From: Phorcus lineatus | Lineage: Eukaryota > Mollusca > Gastropoda > Trochida > Trochidae | Reading direction: 5' to 3' | DNA: 64,000 nucleotides | Assembly (NCBI GenBank): GCA_921293015.1 | Contig: OV121089.1 | Location: forward strand, 49,113,220-49,177,219 | Shown: positions 36,461-48,099 of the stretch, in pieces | Layout of the letters: each line of letters starts with the position of its first letter | Numbering within the stretch: the first letter of the stretch is position 1 | Program-made: the position numbers and the translations under genes | Notes under the pieces: generated by a model | Seen by the model: only the letters and a program-made list of their open reading frames with translations | What the model was told of the DNA's origin: nothing | The model's database searches: none

Positions 36461-36684
36461 TTCAATTGTGCAAACCCTTTTATCTTTTTGTCCTAAATAT
36501 TATTCCGAAATACCAAAAGTTTACAAGTTAATCAAGTAAGAAAAGATTGTCATACGAGATTGATAATGCAGACAATCCCATTCCACTGTCATATACTAGC
36601 AATTAGGGGTGAACACGGCATTCGCACCTACATCAACACTAACGTTATCGTCACATATATCAAAGTCAAACACGTCATGATATG

Positions 36685-36795
36685 ACCATAGGAGAGGAGA
36701 GGGCAGGTGAGGGTTGGGGATGGGAGAGAGGGAGGGGAGGGTGGGACAGGGGGAGGGTGGAACGGGGGGATGCAAAGGATGGAGGCGGGGAATTG
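36685..36795. repeat. Purine/G-rich tract
   Basis: About 110 bp composed almost only of G and A on the plus strand, with many GGG and GGGG runs (gagagggaggggagggtggg). It could form a quadruplex or triplex. The open frames across it are composition artefacts. Confidence 0.8.
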
Positions 36796-37039
36796 GATGT
36801 GCTGGCCAAAAAATATACTCATAAGACATATAATTGTTTGGTAACATCGATTACAAGAAATCTTGCAAAACACCAAAATATGTCCATACCACAATCAGAA
36901 TCCACCTATTTGATGACAAGTGGCCCTCTTCTTCTGAAGTATATTGTTCTCTCTGGGAACTGATCCCTGGAGGCCATGTTGTCTGAACTTCTGAACTCAG
37001 AATACCTATCTACATGTACAATCCATTTTCCTCATATTT

Positions 37040-37812
37040 TGACTACTCCAAACATGACTATTGCTGGTTTAACAAGTCCAAACATGATTATTGCTGGTTT
37101 AACTTGTCCAAACATGACTATTTCTGGTTTAACTTCTCCAAACATGACTATTGCTGACTGAACTTCTCCAAACATGACTATTTCTGGTTTAACTTGTCCA
37201 AACATGACCATTGCTGGTTCAACTTGACCAAACATGACCATTGCTGGTTCAACTTGACCAAACATGACTATTGCTGGTTCAACTTGTCCAAACATGACTA
37301 TTGCTGGTTCAACTTGTCCAAACATGACTATTGCTGTTTTAACATCTCCAAACTTGACTATTGCTGATTTAACATGTCCAAACATGACCATTGCCGGTTC
37401 AATTTGACCAAACATGACTATTGCTGGTTCAATTTGACCAAACATGACTATTGCTGGTTTAACTTGTTCAAACATGACTATTGCTGTTGTAACTTGTCCA
37501 AACATGACTATTGCTGGTTCAATTTGACCAAACATGACTATTGCTGGTTTAACTTGTCCAAACATGACTATTGCTGTTTTAACATCTCCAAACTTGACTA
37601 TTGCTGGTTTAACTTGTCCAAACATGACTATTGCTGTTTTAACATCTCCAAACATGACTATTGCTGGTTCAACTTGTCCAAACATGACTATTGCTGTTTT
37701 AACATCTCCAAACTTGACTATTGCTGGTTTAACTTGTCCAAACTTGACTATTGCTGGTTTAACTTGTCCAAATATGACTATTGCTGGTTTAACTTGTCCA
37801 AACATTACTAGT
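37040..37812. repeat. 30-bp minisatellite, about 25 copies, open on both strands
   Basis: Unit aacatgactattgctggttt plus a variable ten-base word (aacttgtcca, aacatctcca, aatttgacca). The period is divisible by three and stop-free in several frames, giving a 268-codon minus-strand frame (repeat VKPAIVMFGQ) and plus-strand frames. The adjoining sequence has no start context or splice signals, so a protein is unlikely. Confidence 0.95.
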
Positions 37813-38442
37813 ACTAATTTTACTACTCCCATCTTCACTGTTCCTAGTTTTCAACTTCTAAACTGAATTGAAGTTTCTTTAATTAAATGAAGTTTTAATG
37901 TTTTGGCTCAGATTGATGTATTGCAAATAACATATACAACATCATCAATCACTATGAAGAACAATAAAGGTCACAAAACCGAACCTTGAGAGACGCCTGC
38001 TAAATGCTACACGTTGAGAATTTAATGCGTGTACATTACTAACAACTTAAAAGTCAAACCTGTACAAGATACATGATATTGGCACGGAGCCAGTTACTGC
38101 TACGTGTCATTCTGATGAGCATTACATCTCTGTCTGGGTTGATTAGAATATACAAATATATGAATATAGGTGCGCATATACTAGAGTAACATTTTCATTT
38201 TAATCAACTAGGAACGTTTCATATATTGATAATTAAAATACTGAGTACATATTTGTATCATTGTTATGGAAGGTGTCAAACGTTTTTGTGTTGTAGAGAT
38301 GGAACAAGAAACATTTCGTAATTCATATAACGTGTTCTTCCTTAAAAAAGAACTCACATTTTAAGAAAAATATATTGAAGACTGATTCAATCGCAAAAGC
38401 TTTTCGTACATTCGTATCACATGAAATCATATGAATCATATA

Positions 38443-38999
38443 CAGCTGCAGACCGAAAGTTTGTTCACATACCTGCGAATCGCAGTGCAAATTTCATATA
38501 ATTTGACATGTTTTGAAGCATCATAGCAATGCGAAAAAGAAATGGATTATTTTGAATTTTGAATACAGAAGAGAAGATCCATTGCACCTTTACGCAATCG
38601 TATGCCATACCCAAAAGTTAACAGTACTAGTTTTTTGCAGGTCACTGAAGTGACAAGGGGTCAAAATTTCAAAAACAGTATTTTTTATTAATGTCTACAA
38701 ACTCCTGCTGCTTTTGTTCTCCAAGAGTCAAAATGGAACATTTTAATCGAAATTTTGGGAAATCGTAATTTCGAAAATATTACCCCTTCTGTCCATTAAC
38801 CATGCAAAAATTATGATTTTTGCTCGAGAGACGAGACAATCCCACAATAAATTAATAATGTCTACTTAACACATTGACAAATGGAGATCCTGTGTCATTT
38901 CTGCTGAAGTTGTTATCAGACATTCAAACCAAACCCAAATTACATGTTATTTGCACTAAGATACACTATAAAAGTGAACAAACTTTTGATACGCAGCTG
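38443..38999. mobile_element. 557-bp Tc1/mariner-type MITE
   Basis: Left end cagctgcagaccgaaagttt gttcac and right end (complement) cagctgcgtatcaaaagttt gttcac form 26-bp terminal inverted repeats with about four mismatches. Each is flanked by TA (38441-38442 and 39000-39001). There is no ORF. The aaaagtttgttcac inner end resembles Tc1-type termini. Confidence 0.85.
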
Positions 39000-39001
39000 T
39001 A

Positions 39002-40149
39002 GATGTTAGATGTAGCGTGCTTGAACTAGCAGTGTTTCCAAAATAAAGCCGCACTCATATTTAATCAGTGCATATCTCACTTTACTTCTGAATATTGCTT
39101 CACAGGTCTACTTCAATTAGCTATTATTATAGAAAATGTCCTGGAGATAACACGCAAACTATACATCAATGTATAACTGAGAACCGGAAGCAGGAAGTTT
39201 GATCTCTTAATACATCAACACACAAAACTAGACGCTGCAAGCAGGAGTATACTTTACCGTTGATGATATTTCTACTTTGACGGGAACACAAATCCGTTTG
39301 CCACGTTTTTTAATGAACTCTCTAAAAACAATCATGTAAAACATTGTCTATTTTCCTTGATTACGGCCAAACGTCGAATTTAAATATATGATACTACTTC
39401 AAACTTCTTTTGTCTTTACATAATCACAAACTGTTCTACAATAGTGACGAGTGCTTCATGAATAAATAGATTTGAATTTTTTTAAAGGATTAAAAATGAA
39501 TTGCACATTTATCATATGGTAAAATATATGATAGACATGTGTTTTTTACTCCACTAATATATAATACTGGCAACATCTACTTCCCGATCAGCAAAGATAA
39601 TCACTTATGCGTTTCTCTTCTGAAGAGTTGCCCTAATATGTTACTGGATAAAATACTTCTTTCATACGTGCTTAGCTACGAATACAGGTTTGTCGGCATG
39701 TTTACTTTTATTCGGTCGTTTCTTTCATTTGAAAATGAAAACAATAAAATATCTTACTTTGGCATTGAAGAGATAAAGATAAAACCTAAGAAAGGTGTTT
39801 GGAACTTCACTAAGGTCATGAGGTATTTTGACTCTTAGTTGAGCCATTTACAAAATTTATGAAACATACTCTGTGTCACAAATTATCTGTACGTTCTGCT
39901 CGAAGCACACCTATCTGTCTCCTACCCTGCTTATTCTTAAAGCTCTGGGAAACAATATGGCTTGCATGGTAACATTTTAAAGGTAGGTTAACATTAATAC
40001 AAGTATCTTTTTTCAAACGAATGGCAAACAACACTTATTTGATTTTAACAAGTAGGTGAAAAATGTCCACTTTCCTATTCTTACTATCTTTATTTCGGTA
40101 CTGAAGAGGCCTCAGGCCTATAGTACATATATACAAAAGTAGTTGGGAT
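39002..40149. other. Gene-free stretch beside the LINE
   Basis: A 99-codon AT-rich frame at 39539-39838 has no recognisable domain and is probably chance. The last ~70 bases (cggtactgaagaggcctcag) may be 3' UTR of the LINE. Confidence 0.4.
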
Positions 40150-42021
40150 TTACATAAGTTAACACTTTAGTGATAAAACATATGTTCTGTACTTCATTGC
40201 ATTGTAGATGTACATAGCCAGATTTTGTAGTGTAATTTGATTTTTACTGTTCATAAGATTACAGAATTTTATAATACTTGGATGGACATAGTAGTACTGT
40301 TTAATATACTTACATCGTAATGCATTATATACTGGACAAATAAAAAGAAAATGGTATTCGTCTTCTATTTAATTTAAAGTACAAAGTGTACATATTCGGT
40401 CTTCCTTTTTAACATTTTTATATCTACCAGTTTCGATTAATAAATCGTGTGAAGAGCATCGAAAGCGTGCTAGAGATCGCCTAAATTTTCTTATATCAAT
40501 ACATGACAAGTAGGTTTCTTTGAATAAGTCGTGTTTAAATTGTGAATAGTAAAAACATTTACTTGACAAATGAGTTTTATCACACCATGTTTGAAGATAA
40601 ATGTCTTTAAGTCGAACAGTTAGGGAATTAATGAATAGTGATTGAAATTCTACATATTGATCATTCCAAATATTTCCAAAGCCAATAGCAAATAAAAAGT
40701 TTCTAACCTGAGATACCCAATTTCTTTGTCCATTCTTGTCATACAATAACATCATATTATAACATTTTTTTGGTATTCCTTTATGAGACATAGCTAAAAG
40801 TTTCAACCAATATTTGACTGCATTTATAGAGGCGTAGATATAAAGTGGAAACCTTCCTAGTTCTCCATAAACCATAACACTAGGTGTACTTAATTTTACT
40901 CCTAGATATTTTTTACATGCAAATAGATGAACCTTTTCAATTATATCTATATTTTGTAAACCCCATATTTCCGACCCATACGATAATATTGGTTTTATTT
41001 TACTATCAAAGATTTTAAAAAAGGTTTGGTACGAGAGATCGCCTAAGATATGGGTTTGTTTACAGATAGCAATAAATACCTTTTTAGCTTGTGTTGCTGC
41101 CTGGTTGAAATGATTGTTCCATGTAAGGTTTTTGCTGAATAATACACCCAAATATTTATAAAGTGAAGTTGTCTCCAGTCGCTCTTCTTTGAAATACCAT
41201 TTTTCCGTTTTTGATAATTTCCCCCCATTTTTGAATACCATAACTTTTGATTTAGATCTATTCACTGTTAGTTTCCATTCATCAGAATACTTTTCTAGTT
41301 CATATGTTTGCCTTTGAAGACCAATTACGGTTGGGGAAAAAAGGATAATATCATCTGCAAATAATAATAAAAATAATTCCAATATATCTGGATGAAGCTC
41401 TATACCATGGGTACAATTCTTCCTAATCTGAATGGCTAATTCATTAATGAAGATCGTGAATAAAAACGGGCTTAGTATGCACCCCTGTCTAACTCCCAAG
41501 TGACTAGTAAAGGTATCAGACATATCATTATTATTCCGCACACATACTTTGACATTCTCGTAAATACTACATAATAATTTGTTCATTTTCTTACTAAGAC
41601 TATGCGATCTCAATAGCTTCCATAGTTTGTGTCTTTCAATAGTGTCAAACGCTTTTGCAAAATCAACAAAAAATACATAAAATTTACCCCCCTTTGTTTT
41701 CAAATACTTTTGAATCAAGGTTTGTAAAGTGAAAATGTTATCGATGGTTGAATATCCTTCTCTGAATCCCGCTTGTTCTTCGTTTATTTTATCCAAAGAT
41801 TCTGCCCAAAAACAAAAAACTAGTCTTTTATTAATAATATAGGTAAATATTTTGCCGAAGATGCTAAGAAGGGTAATTCCTCTATAGTTGTTCATATCTT
41901 GTCTACTACCTTGTAAATGTGAATTGTCTCCCCTAGGTAGTTTAGCTGTGTTATTTTCGCTCCTCGGAAAATTTGCTTTCAACATTAAGAAACAACGTAC
42001 AGACATTTTAAACACGTACAT
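40150..42021 (-). mobile_element. 5'-truncated LINE (non-LTR retrotransposon) with reverse transcriptase
   Basis: A 550-codon frame (42021-40369) carries reverse-transcriptase motifs in order: NNYRGITLLS, EEQAGFREGYSTIDN, FFVDFAKAFDTIER, LGVRQGCILSPFLFTIFINE, LLFADDIILF (catalytic FADD) and NRSKSKVMVF. A C-terminal region follows with PKKCYNMMLLYDKNGQRNW and FRRSLARFRCSSHDLLIE. One TAA at the end of that frame interrupts it. In the same frame it then continues EDEYHFLFICPVYNALRCKY and YYYVHP to about 40155. The first ~30 residues of the frame do not match a LINE, so a frameshift lies near 41930. The endonuclease domain and ORF1 are absent. Class (I/Jockey-like rather than RTE) is a guess from the C-terminus. 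Confidence 0.92.
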
Positions 42022-42384
42022 ACAGTCTGATGGGTATCTCTGTCGACTTGTGGAGAGCTAGAATCGGAACTTTTGTGCCTCCAAAGGGTTTGAAACAGAT
42101 TGAGAAAGTGCAACCCTACACTTTCCTATTGATTGTTGGGGCCTGACAATTGTTATACAAGAGTATTACATAGTATCATACTTTCATTCATAACTAATAC
42201 GGAATTGTTTTGTTTTACTCGATAACGGGGATATAATCTATAAACCTTTAAATTCAACAATATAGCAACTATTACACATACATATGAGTGATATATTACA
42301 CGACATATATAGGTGTATCAAAGGGACGTCAACAAGTGTATAAAAAAGGCAATAATGGTGATATTGATTTCTAAATAGAATCTC

Positions 42385-42725
42385 CCTGGACCTCGATGCA
42401 CTTTGCCCATTTGTCTGTGAGACTGTGTATGCCTAATTTAGGCAATTTAGAGATAAAGCTGTAAGTTTTGGTTGGATATTTCAGCTTAATGCAGGGCAGA
42501 TCGTTTTTAGGCTCTTATTCAAGCCACAGGAAAATTCATGAAACATACTCTGGACCAATGTAGCCATATCATTTGTAATGACTTCAACAGGCCTTTCGGA
42601 CCGTGGTTTATCGTCCAGGAAGCTGTGACACTGCTTAAACTCAGCTGATCATTTTGCAACAGTAGGGGCTATTGAGGGGCTTTTTTTCCATACACATTAG
42701 AGTAAGCTAGGGCACCCTTTCAGTG
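42385..42725 (-). mobile_element. Decayed mariner-like fragment
   Basis: ctggacctcgatgcactttg, tttgtctgtgagactgt, gacttcaacaggcctttc and cattttgcaacagtag match, in order, the 56.0-57.1 kb mariner remnant, with the middle deleted. Confidence 0.65.
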
Positions 42726-44469
42726 TCTGGTTCAAATATATGGACTAATGAGAGCGATATTTTTTTATCCTCATCTCATCAAAAATTATGCACAATCAAA
42801 AGCTAAGAACAAACCAAGCAGGAACCTCACGCAAGTCTAGCTGAGCGCCCCCTAGTTATACAGAGAGCATACATGTGGGCTGTAAGTATGCGGTACAGCT
42901 CGGTGCGTGAGGTCACTCTGATCAGCTAACCCAACTCTTATAGGCTAGACGTAAACGAATTAAATCTGTAAGTACTTTCCGCATCCTTTTTTATTTTCTT
43001 TTATATCATCTATTTACATGTTATTTTATCAAAATTTAAAAAAACTTGAACATTGTGCTGTAATCGACAAAATTGTCTCTTGATTTTACAAGTACAGAAC
43101 TTTGTCTTGGATATCCTTACATATTTTCTCCCAACAAAGGTGTTATACAAATATATACCTTGCCACTGCAAACTGCCGATGGAATGTTATATTGACTATA
43201 ATAGAATCATTTTATATTAGACTAGGCGTGACATGGTTGCGAAAAAATTGCATTATTGTTGCAATTTAAACTTTGCTGTAAACTTTATAAACCCAAGGAG
43301 TTGCTCATCTGTATGATAAGAGTTTATGTACCCTGGTGGTGCTGTAGTTTTAGTACGAGGGATAGCTCCAAGACATGGTCTTCAAAGTGGATGCTTGATT
43401 TAACGCATTGAGTAAATGTTACCTGAACAACTGAACAAACTGAATATCATTTCCGATATGAATTTATTCATGATGAAGAATCTATCAAGCAAAGATATGG
43501 ATACATTATCAAATCAGAATATCTGTATAATAACTAAATAAATGCTTACATGAATGATTTCACCCCAAAATTGTTATATTTCTACAGGAGTGTTAAATGG
43601 TTTTAGTGTAACTCTTATGTTGCTACATAGTGGATAAATGGTTTATTTATAACGCTCATATTTAATTATTGGTATTAACTTTAAATAGATTAATTACTTT
43701 ATTGTGATACTCCAACAACAATTTACATGGTTTTTTCCTCTCAGGGACATATTTCTTAAAAATAACTAAAATTAAATGAAATAAATCAAAAGAGATCGTC
43801 TATAGATAGTATAAAATGGTTTATTTCCAAACAGCATTTGTAAGCAATGCCAGGTACAATTGTATGGTATGTTTTAAACACCTGAAGACGTTTTAATGGT
43901 CGATGTTTCCCAATGACAGTTGATAATGATGATTTCTCTTTCTTTATAGAAATAATTTTAACCAGATTATCTAAGTTTTCGTTAGTTAGACAATACCCTA
44001 GTATATAGGTTGTATCCGTGTTATTTTCTTGTATCCGGTCTGTCAATCTATGGTTTGAAGACAGGTGCGTCGTTCCCTGTCGACCCCAAATGCGGGGGTT
44101 GTATATGTATACTACGTTATATCATACGACAGCTCCTATATTACAGCACGAGACCGCCTTGCTCAGAGGTGCACGTGCTTCACATTTCCGGTTTATCACG
44201 TGACACGAGGCCCGGCACAGGCGACATTCACCTCTTCGACGGTAACGTCTTCAACATGTTCAAATGTATTTTCAATTATAGAGTTGTGGGAAGTTATTTC
44301 GTCATAATTTAGAGTGTTGCAGAGATTTAATTTCCTGGAAATGCATGTAAATGCAATAATACACGACATCGATTGATTGACTGGTACGGTATCCTGTCAA
44401 TGTCTCTGTCATTACTAAGATACCTTCTTCCGAACAACTTTAACAAAAATTTACTTTGAGCTTAATTGA
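42726..44469. other. Gene-free stretch
   Basis: AT-rich. A minus-strand 86-codon frame at 43786-44046 and overlapping plus frames at 44010-44312 match no recognised family. Confidence 0.4.
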
Positions 44470-44503
44470 TTAAAGAGCCACTCCGTGAGTTGTTGGAGTC
44501 ATA

Positions 44504-45729
44504 CACGAGGGATATAAAAAAGTTTCAATTATCACAAAGAATGTACTGGTGAATACGGACCAAATTGTCAATATAGCATAAGTCATCCTTGTTTAGTTCC
44601 TGGGTCAACAATAGTTCGCGACAGCCAGTTTTACGCCTGTTGACCAAATAGCACAGTACCCCCTATTATGGAGAAAATTGAGGCGCACAGTGTAATTAAG
44701 ATTTTACATTTGAAGGGCTTTACTGTACATCAAATTCATGATGAGATGAAATCTGTTTATGACAATGACAGCCCATCCTATGACACTGTTGTAAGATTGA
44801 AAAGGAATTTCCAAACAGGTCAGATGTCCCTCGCATATGGCCAAGAAGTGGACACCCCTCACTTAATTACTGATGATATGGATGTCATCAAGATGGTTGA
44901 GACGCTGGTTCAAGAAGATCGCCGCATAATATGGTTATGCTCCACAACCAGTTGCATATGTCCAAAGTGTCAGCACGCTGGGTTCCTCGCTTATTGACTC
45001 CACTGCAGAAACAGAATCGAAGGGACACGTTACGTTAGGCATTGGAGCTTCTGGAACAAGATGAAGAGGATTTCTTCAAACGTCTTGTTACCATGGATGA
45101 ATGCTGGGTCTATTAATATGATCCTGAGACAAAAGAGATGAGGAAAAAGTGGAAGCATGCTACGTCACCACCTTCCAAAAAGGCCAAGGTGCAAAAGTCT
45201 GCAGGAAGGGCCATGGTGTCTGTTTTTTGGGATTGTTGTGGAGTCATCTTGACGGATTATCTAGCTATGGGTCAGAGCATTACTGGAGTTTATTACTGCA
45301 ACCTGCTGAGTAAGTTACGAGATGCCATTAAACAGAAGCGCCGCGGTATGATCACTAAAGGTGTACGCCTGTTAGCTGACAATGCCCCAGCTCACACTTG
45401 TCAAGCAGCTTCTTTGGAAATCTTACCGCATCCCCCTATTCACCCGATCTTGCACCAAGTGACTTCTTCTTGTTCCCCGAGATGAAAAATCCACTTCGTG
45501 GACGTCGTTTTGAAAACACCGAGGACATCATTCGAGAGGTGGAGGCTTGGTTTTCCATGAAATCAGGGGTCTTCTATTCAGACGGTCTGCGCAAGGCCAA
45601 GAAGCGATTGGGAAAATTTGTATCTCTGGATGGTGACTGTGTAGAAAAGTGTTTAAAAAATGAGAACAAAATAAAGTTTCTACTTTTGATATGTGTCTGT
45701 GATAATTGAAACTTTTTGATATCCCCTCG
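44504..45729 (+). mobile_element. Mariner element nested in the MITE
   Basis: Terminal inverted repeats (left cacgagggatataaaaaagt ttcaattatcac; right complement cgaggggatatcaaaaagtt tcaattatcac) are flanked by TA at 44502-44503 and 45730-45731. Length is about 1.2 kb, normal for mariner, with one transposase gene inside. Confidence 0.9.
44668..45709 (+). pseudogene. Mariner transposase pseudogene
   Basis: The start MEKIEAHSVIKILHLKGFTV with the following IHDEM and PSYDTV is the mariner N-terminal DNA-binding region. Later parts carry VTMDECWVY (first catalytic Asp), KKWKHATSPPSKKAKVQ, SVFWDCCGVILTDYL, LLADNAPAHT (second Asp), SPDLAPSDFFLFPEMKN (third Asp) and FYSDGLRKAKKRL. The gene is broken by a frameshift after about residue 90, a TAA within the VTMDE...YDPET segment near 45115, and a frameshift near 45415. 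All three catalytic aspartates remain readable, so decay is moderate. Confidence 0.9.
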
Positions 45730-46172
45730 TATGCCAAACTTAATCAATGTTGTCATTTGATCGCGAAGTATTGACTGTTACCAAAAAACACATTTTAAAG
45801 CTTATTGGGTTTTTACAGTAACAACATGAAGGTAGAACGTCGCAATTATGATGGAAAACCGGACAGTGGCGCGCGTCAAATAGTTAAAGGTAATTTTGGA
45901 GACTTATCTAAAACAGCCAGGAGGGCAGTTAGGAGTTGATAGTGTTCGTTAGGTTATATAAGTGCTATCTATGTATATTGAACGTGATATCTTCACCTGT
46001 GTGCATTTATAAGGCTGTTTTTTAGATTTTCATGGAAAACCAGTATTTGTCATATATATATATATATCTTTTGGGCATGAAAAGTTAAAATGTTTTATAT
46101 CACCACATATGACATTTAGGTTCTTATCAAAGGTAAATAATATGTTATGAAAATCACGGAGTGGCTATTTAA

Positions 46173-47092
46173 GATTTAAATAGCTGTGTTTATTCGTTCA
46201 TCTGATCATACATTACCATGTTTACACACACCTTAGAAGGAAAAGTCGTCTCATTAATACATGCACTATACAACCTTAAAGATTCATGGCAAATTAAAAA
46301 AAGCTATGATACATGTATGAATGGGGACTCGTGAAGTCAACAATTGCGTAGCATCCGAGTCGACAGACATAACGTCACGTTCATGAATATATTACAGTCG
46401 TACGGTCACGACCTGTTCAGCGTGTTTCCAAGGTGATGTAGTCAGGTGCGAGGAAGGATTGGGGATACAGAGCCATGAATCGTGTCTTTTTACACGTCTA
46501 CTGGTGACTATGTTTTACTCATCTTTTCCTGGAAGATACTCTATTATGCAAAACAAACCCACGCCTTCAAGCTGAATGAAACATGAAATCAGTATTGTTG
46601 CTCTACGATGTCTTCTTCTGTATGCGATAGATGGAGGACCAGACAGGTTCACCAGGGCGAGTGATTAAGAAGAGTGTGCTGGTGTTACAGGCAGATTACA
46701 CACTGTCTTCCCACGCATGTTCTATACCCGCGTCAGCCCTAATGACTCGACAAGATAGGCCTTGCCGCATTTTCCAAACTTTCCTGTGCTTTTCGCCCAG
46801 GCTGCTGCGACGGATTTCGATAGTCCAATGAAAAATCATAAGAATTTTACAAATTTTCGCCGAAGAAGGGGCTGCACTGAGAGCACGAAGTTTGACGTGT
46901 TGGCTTAAGGTTTGAATAAGCCTGTGATTGAGACTAGTGCGATTTAAAGCCATGCGCGGGAAGATGATACATATCTAGATGTTTTATGAAATATTTTCAT
47001 CAAGTTAGGTTTGATAGTGAAGCTGTGTCCTGTTTGATTGTCAAACAGCCAATAATGAATTTTCAAATAATGATAATAATTATCATCATAAT
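46173..47092. other. Gene-free stretch
   Basis: No recognised gene or repeat. Overlapping short frames at 46631-46953 on both strands match no recognised family. Confidence 0.4.
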
Positions 47093-47953
47093 CATGGGCG
47101 TAGCTCCTAATACGATATACTCAATTGAGTAAAAATTTTTCTTCCAATTTCATAAATTTCACACAAAAATAAAAGTAAACCAAACTTACACCTTCTTCCA
47201 TATGTTTTATTGATAAAGAAGCTGAGCATATCATGTACAAGATACCTCCATCCATGGAAGATAAATACGACTTACACATATTTACACCTTTGCTTTAGGA
47301 GCAAAATAAGCATATTTTGCTTGTTTGATTCATTTTAAGTGATTTTTTTTTAAAAATCCCTTCAAAAGCTTATTTTCATTTTGAAATCTCTTTACAGGAG
47401 AGAAAAACTTTTTCGTATTTCGTGACGCCATATAGCAATGCATAGGCGCATTTAAATAATGTTTTATTACGATTTTAATTGATTCAATACACCAGACTGT
47501 TTGGACAACCATAAAACAAGAAGCATCCTACCCTCTCTGGCTCATGATTTTATCCAAAACACGCCTAAATTAATCTAAATCATATCAGTATATCGTTTGT
47601 CAGTCGGTTTGAAAAATAGCAAGGAGCTTACTTCGAACCTGCCACATTACAGCCGTTTGACGGGTACCCATTTATTAAAGCTGGGTGGACTGAGTAATGA
47701 GGATGAAGTGCGCTGCCTAGTGACCAAACACAGATTGAGACCCCGCTCTCCACCACGTTATGAAAATAATTGCATATTCTTAAACGCGCAAAAACGATCA
47801 AATTTAAGAGCAATATATTTCCAGGATTTGAACCTTGAAACCCATTAAATCGCATGTCAGCCCTTCTACCTAACGATGTTTTAGGTGAAAGGGGGTGGGC
47901 TTAGTGTGCTTTGATCGTGCCCACGATTCTTCAAAACCCTAGCTACGCCCCTG
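47093..47953. mobile_element. Possible non-autonomous hAT element, 861 bp
   Basis: Left end catgggcgtagct and right end (complement) caggggcgtagct agree at 12 of 13 bases, with the C-A-[T/G]-GGGCG start typical of hAT termini. The flanking 8-mers atcataat and ataataat agree at 7 of 8, but the flank is AT-rich. It has no transposase and contains a SINE-body fragment at about 47640-47770. Confidence 0.55.
47640..47775 (-). mobile_element. SINE body fragment nested in the hAT-like element
   Basis: gacgggtacccatttattaa, gctgggtggactgag, gatgaagtgcgctgcctagt and gattgagaccc are the complement of the body of the SINE at 8129-8406. Confidence 0.6.
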
Positions 47954-48099
47954 ATAATAATAATTTATTGCCCGTCAAATGAATTCGTTCTACAACAGTT
48001 GGATACCCAATATAGATAAGACACGAGTGCAATAGGGAAACCAGTAACTTTAGACAGTACATACAACACACTTGCAGGCAAACATATGTATAATTGTTA

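Larger units (their letters stand above)
44474..46168. mobile_element. TTAA-flanked MITE split by a mariner insertion
   Basis: Ends agagccactccgtga and (complement) atagccactccgtga sit against TTAA at 44470-44473 and 46169-46172. Removing the mariner at 44504-45729 leaves about 470 bp collinear with the 454-bp element at 21865-22318, in opposite orientation. It shares gttgttggagtca, acttaatcaatg, aaggtagaacgtcgcaat and aaaaccggacagtgg. Confidence 0.88.

Noticed and set aside
39539..39838. 99-codon plus-strand frame
   Set aside because: Low GC and Phe/Ile/Lys-rich composition expected from AT-rich DNA; no family recognised.
43786..44046. 86-codon minus-strand frame
   Set aside because: No known domain and overlapped by equally open plus-strand frames. 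Insufficient support.
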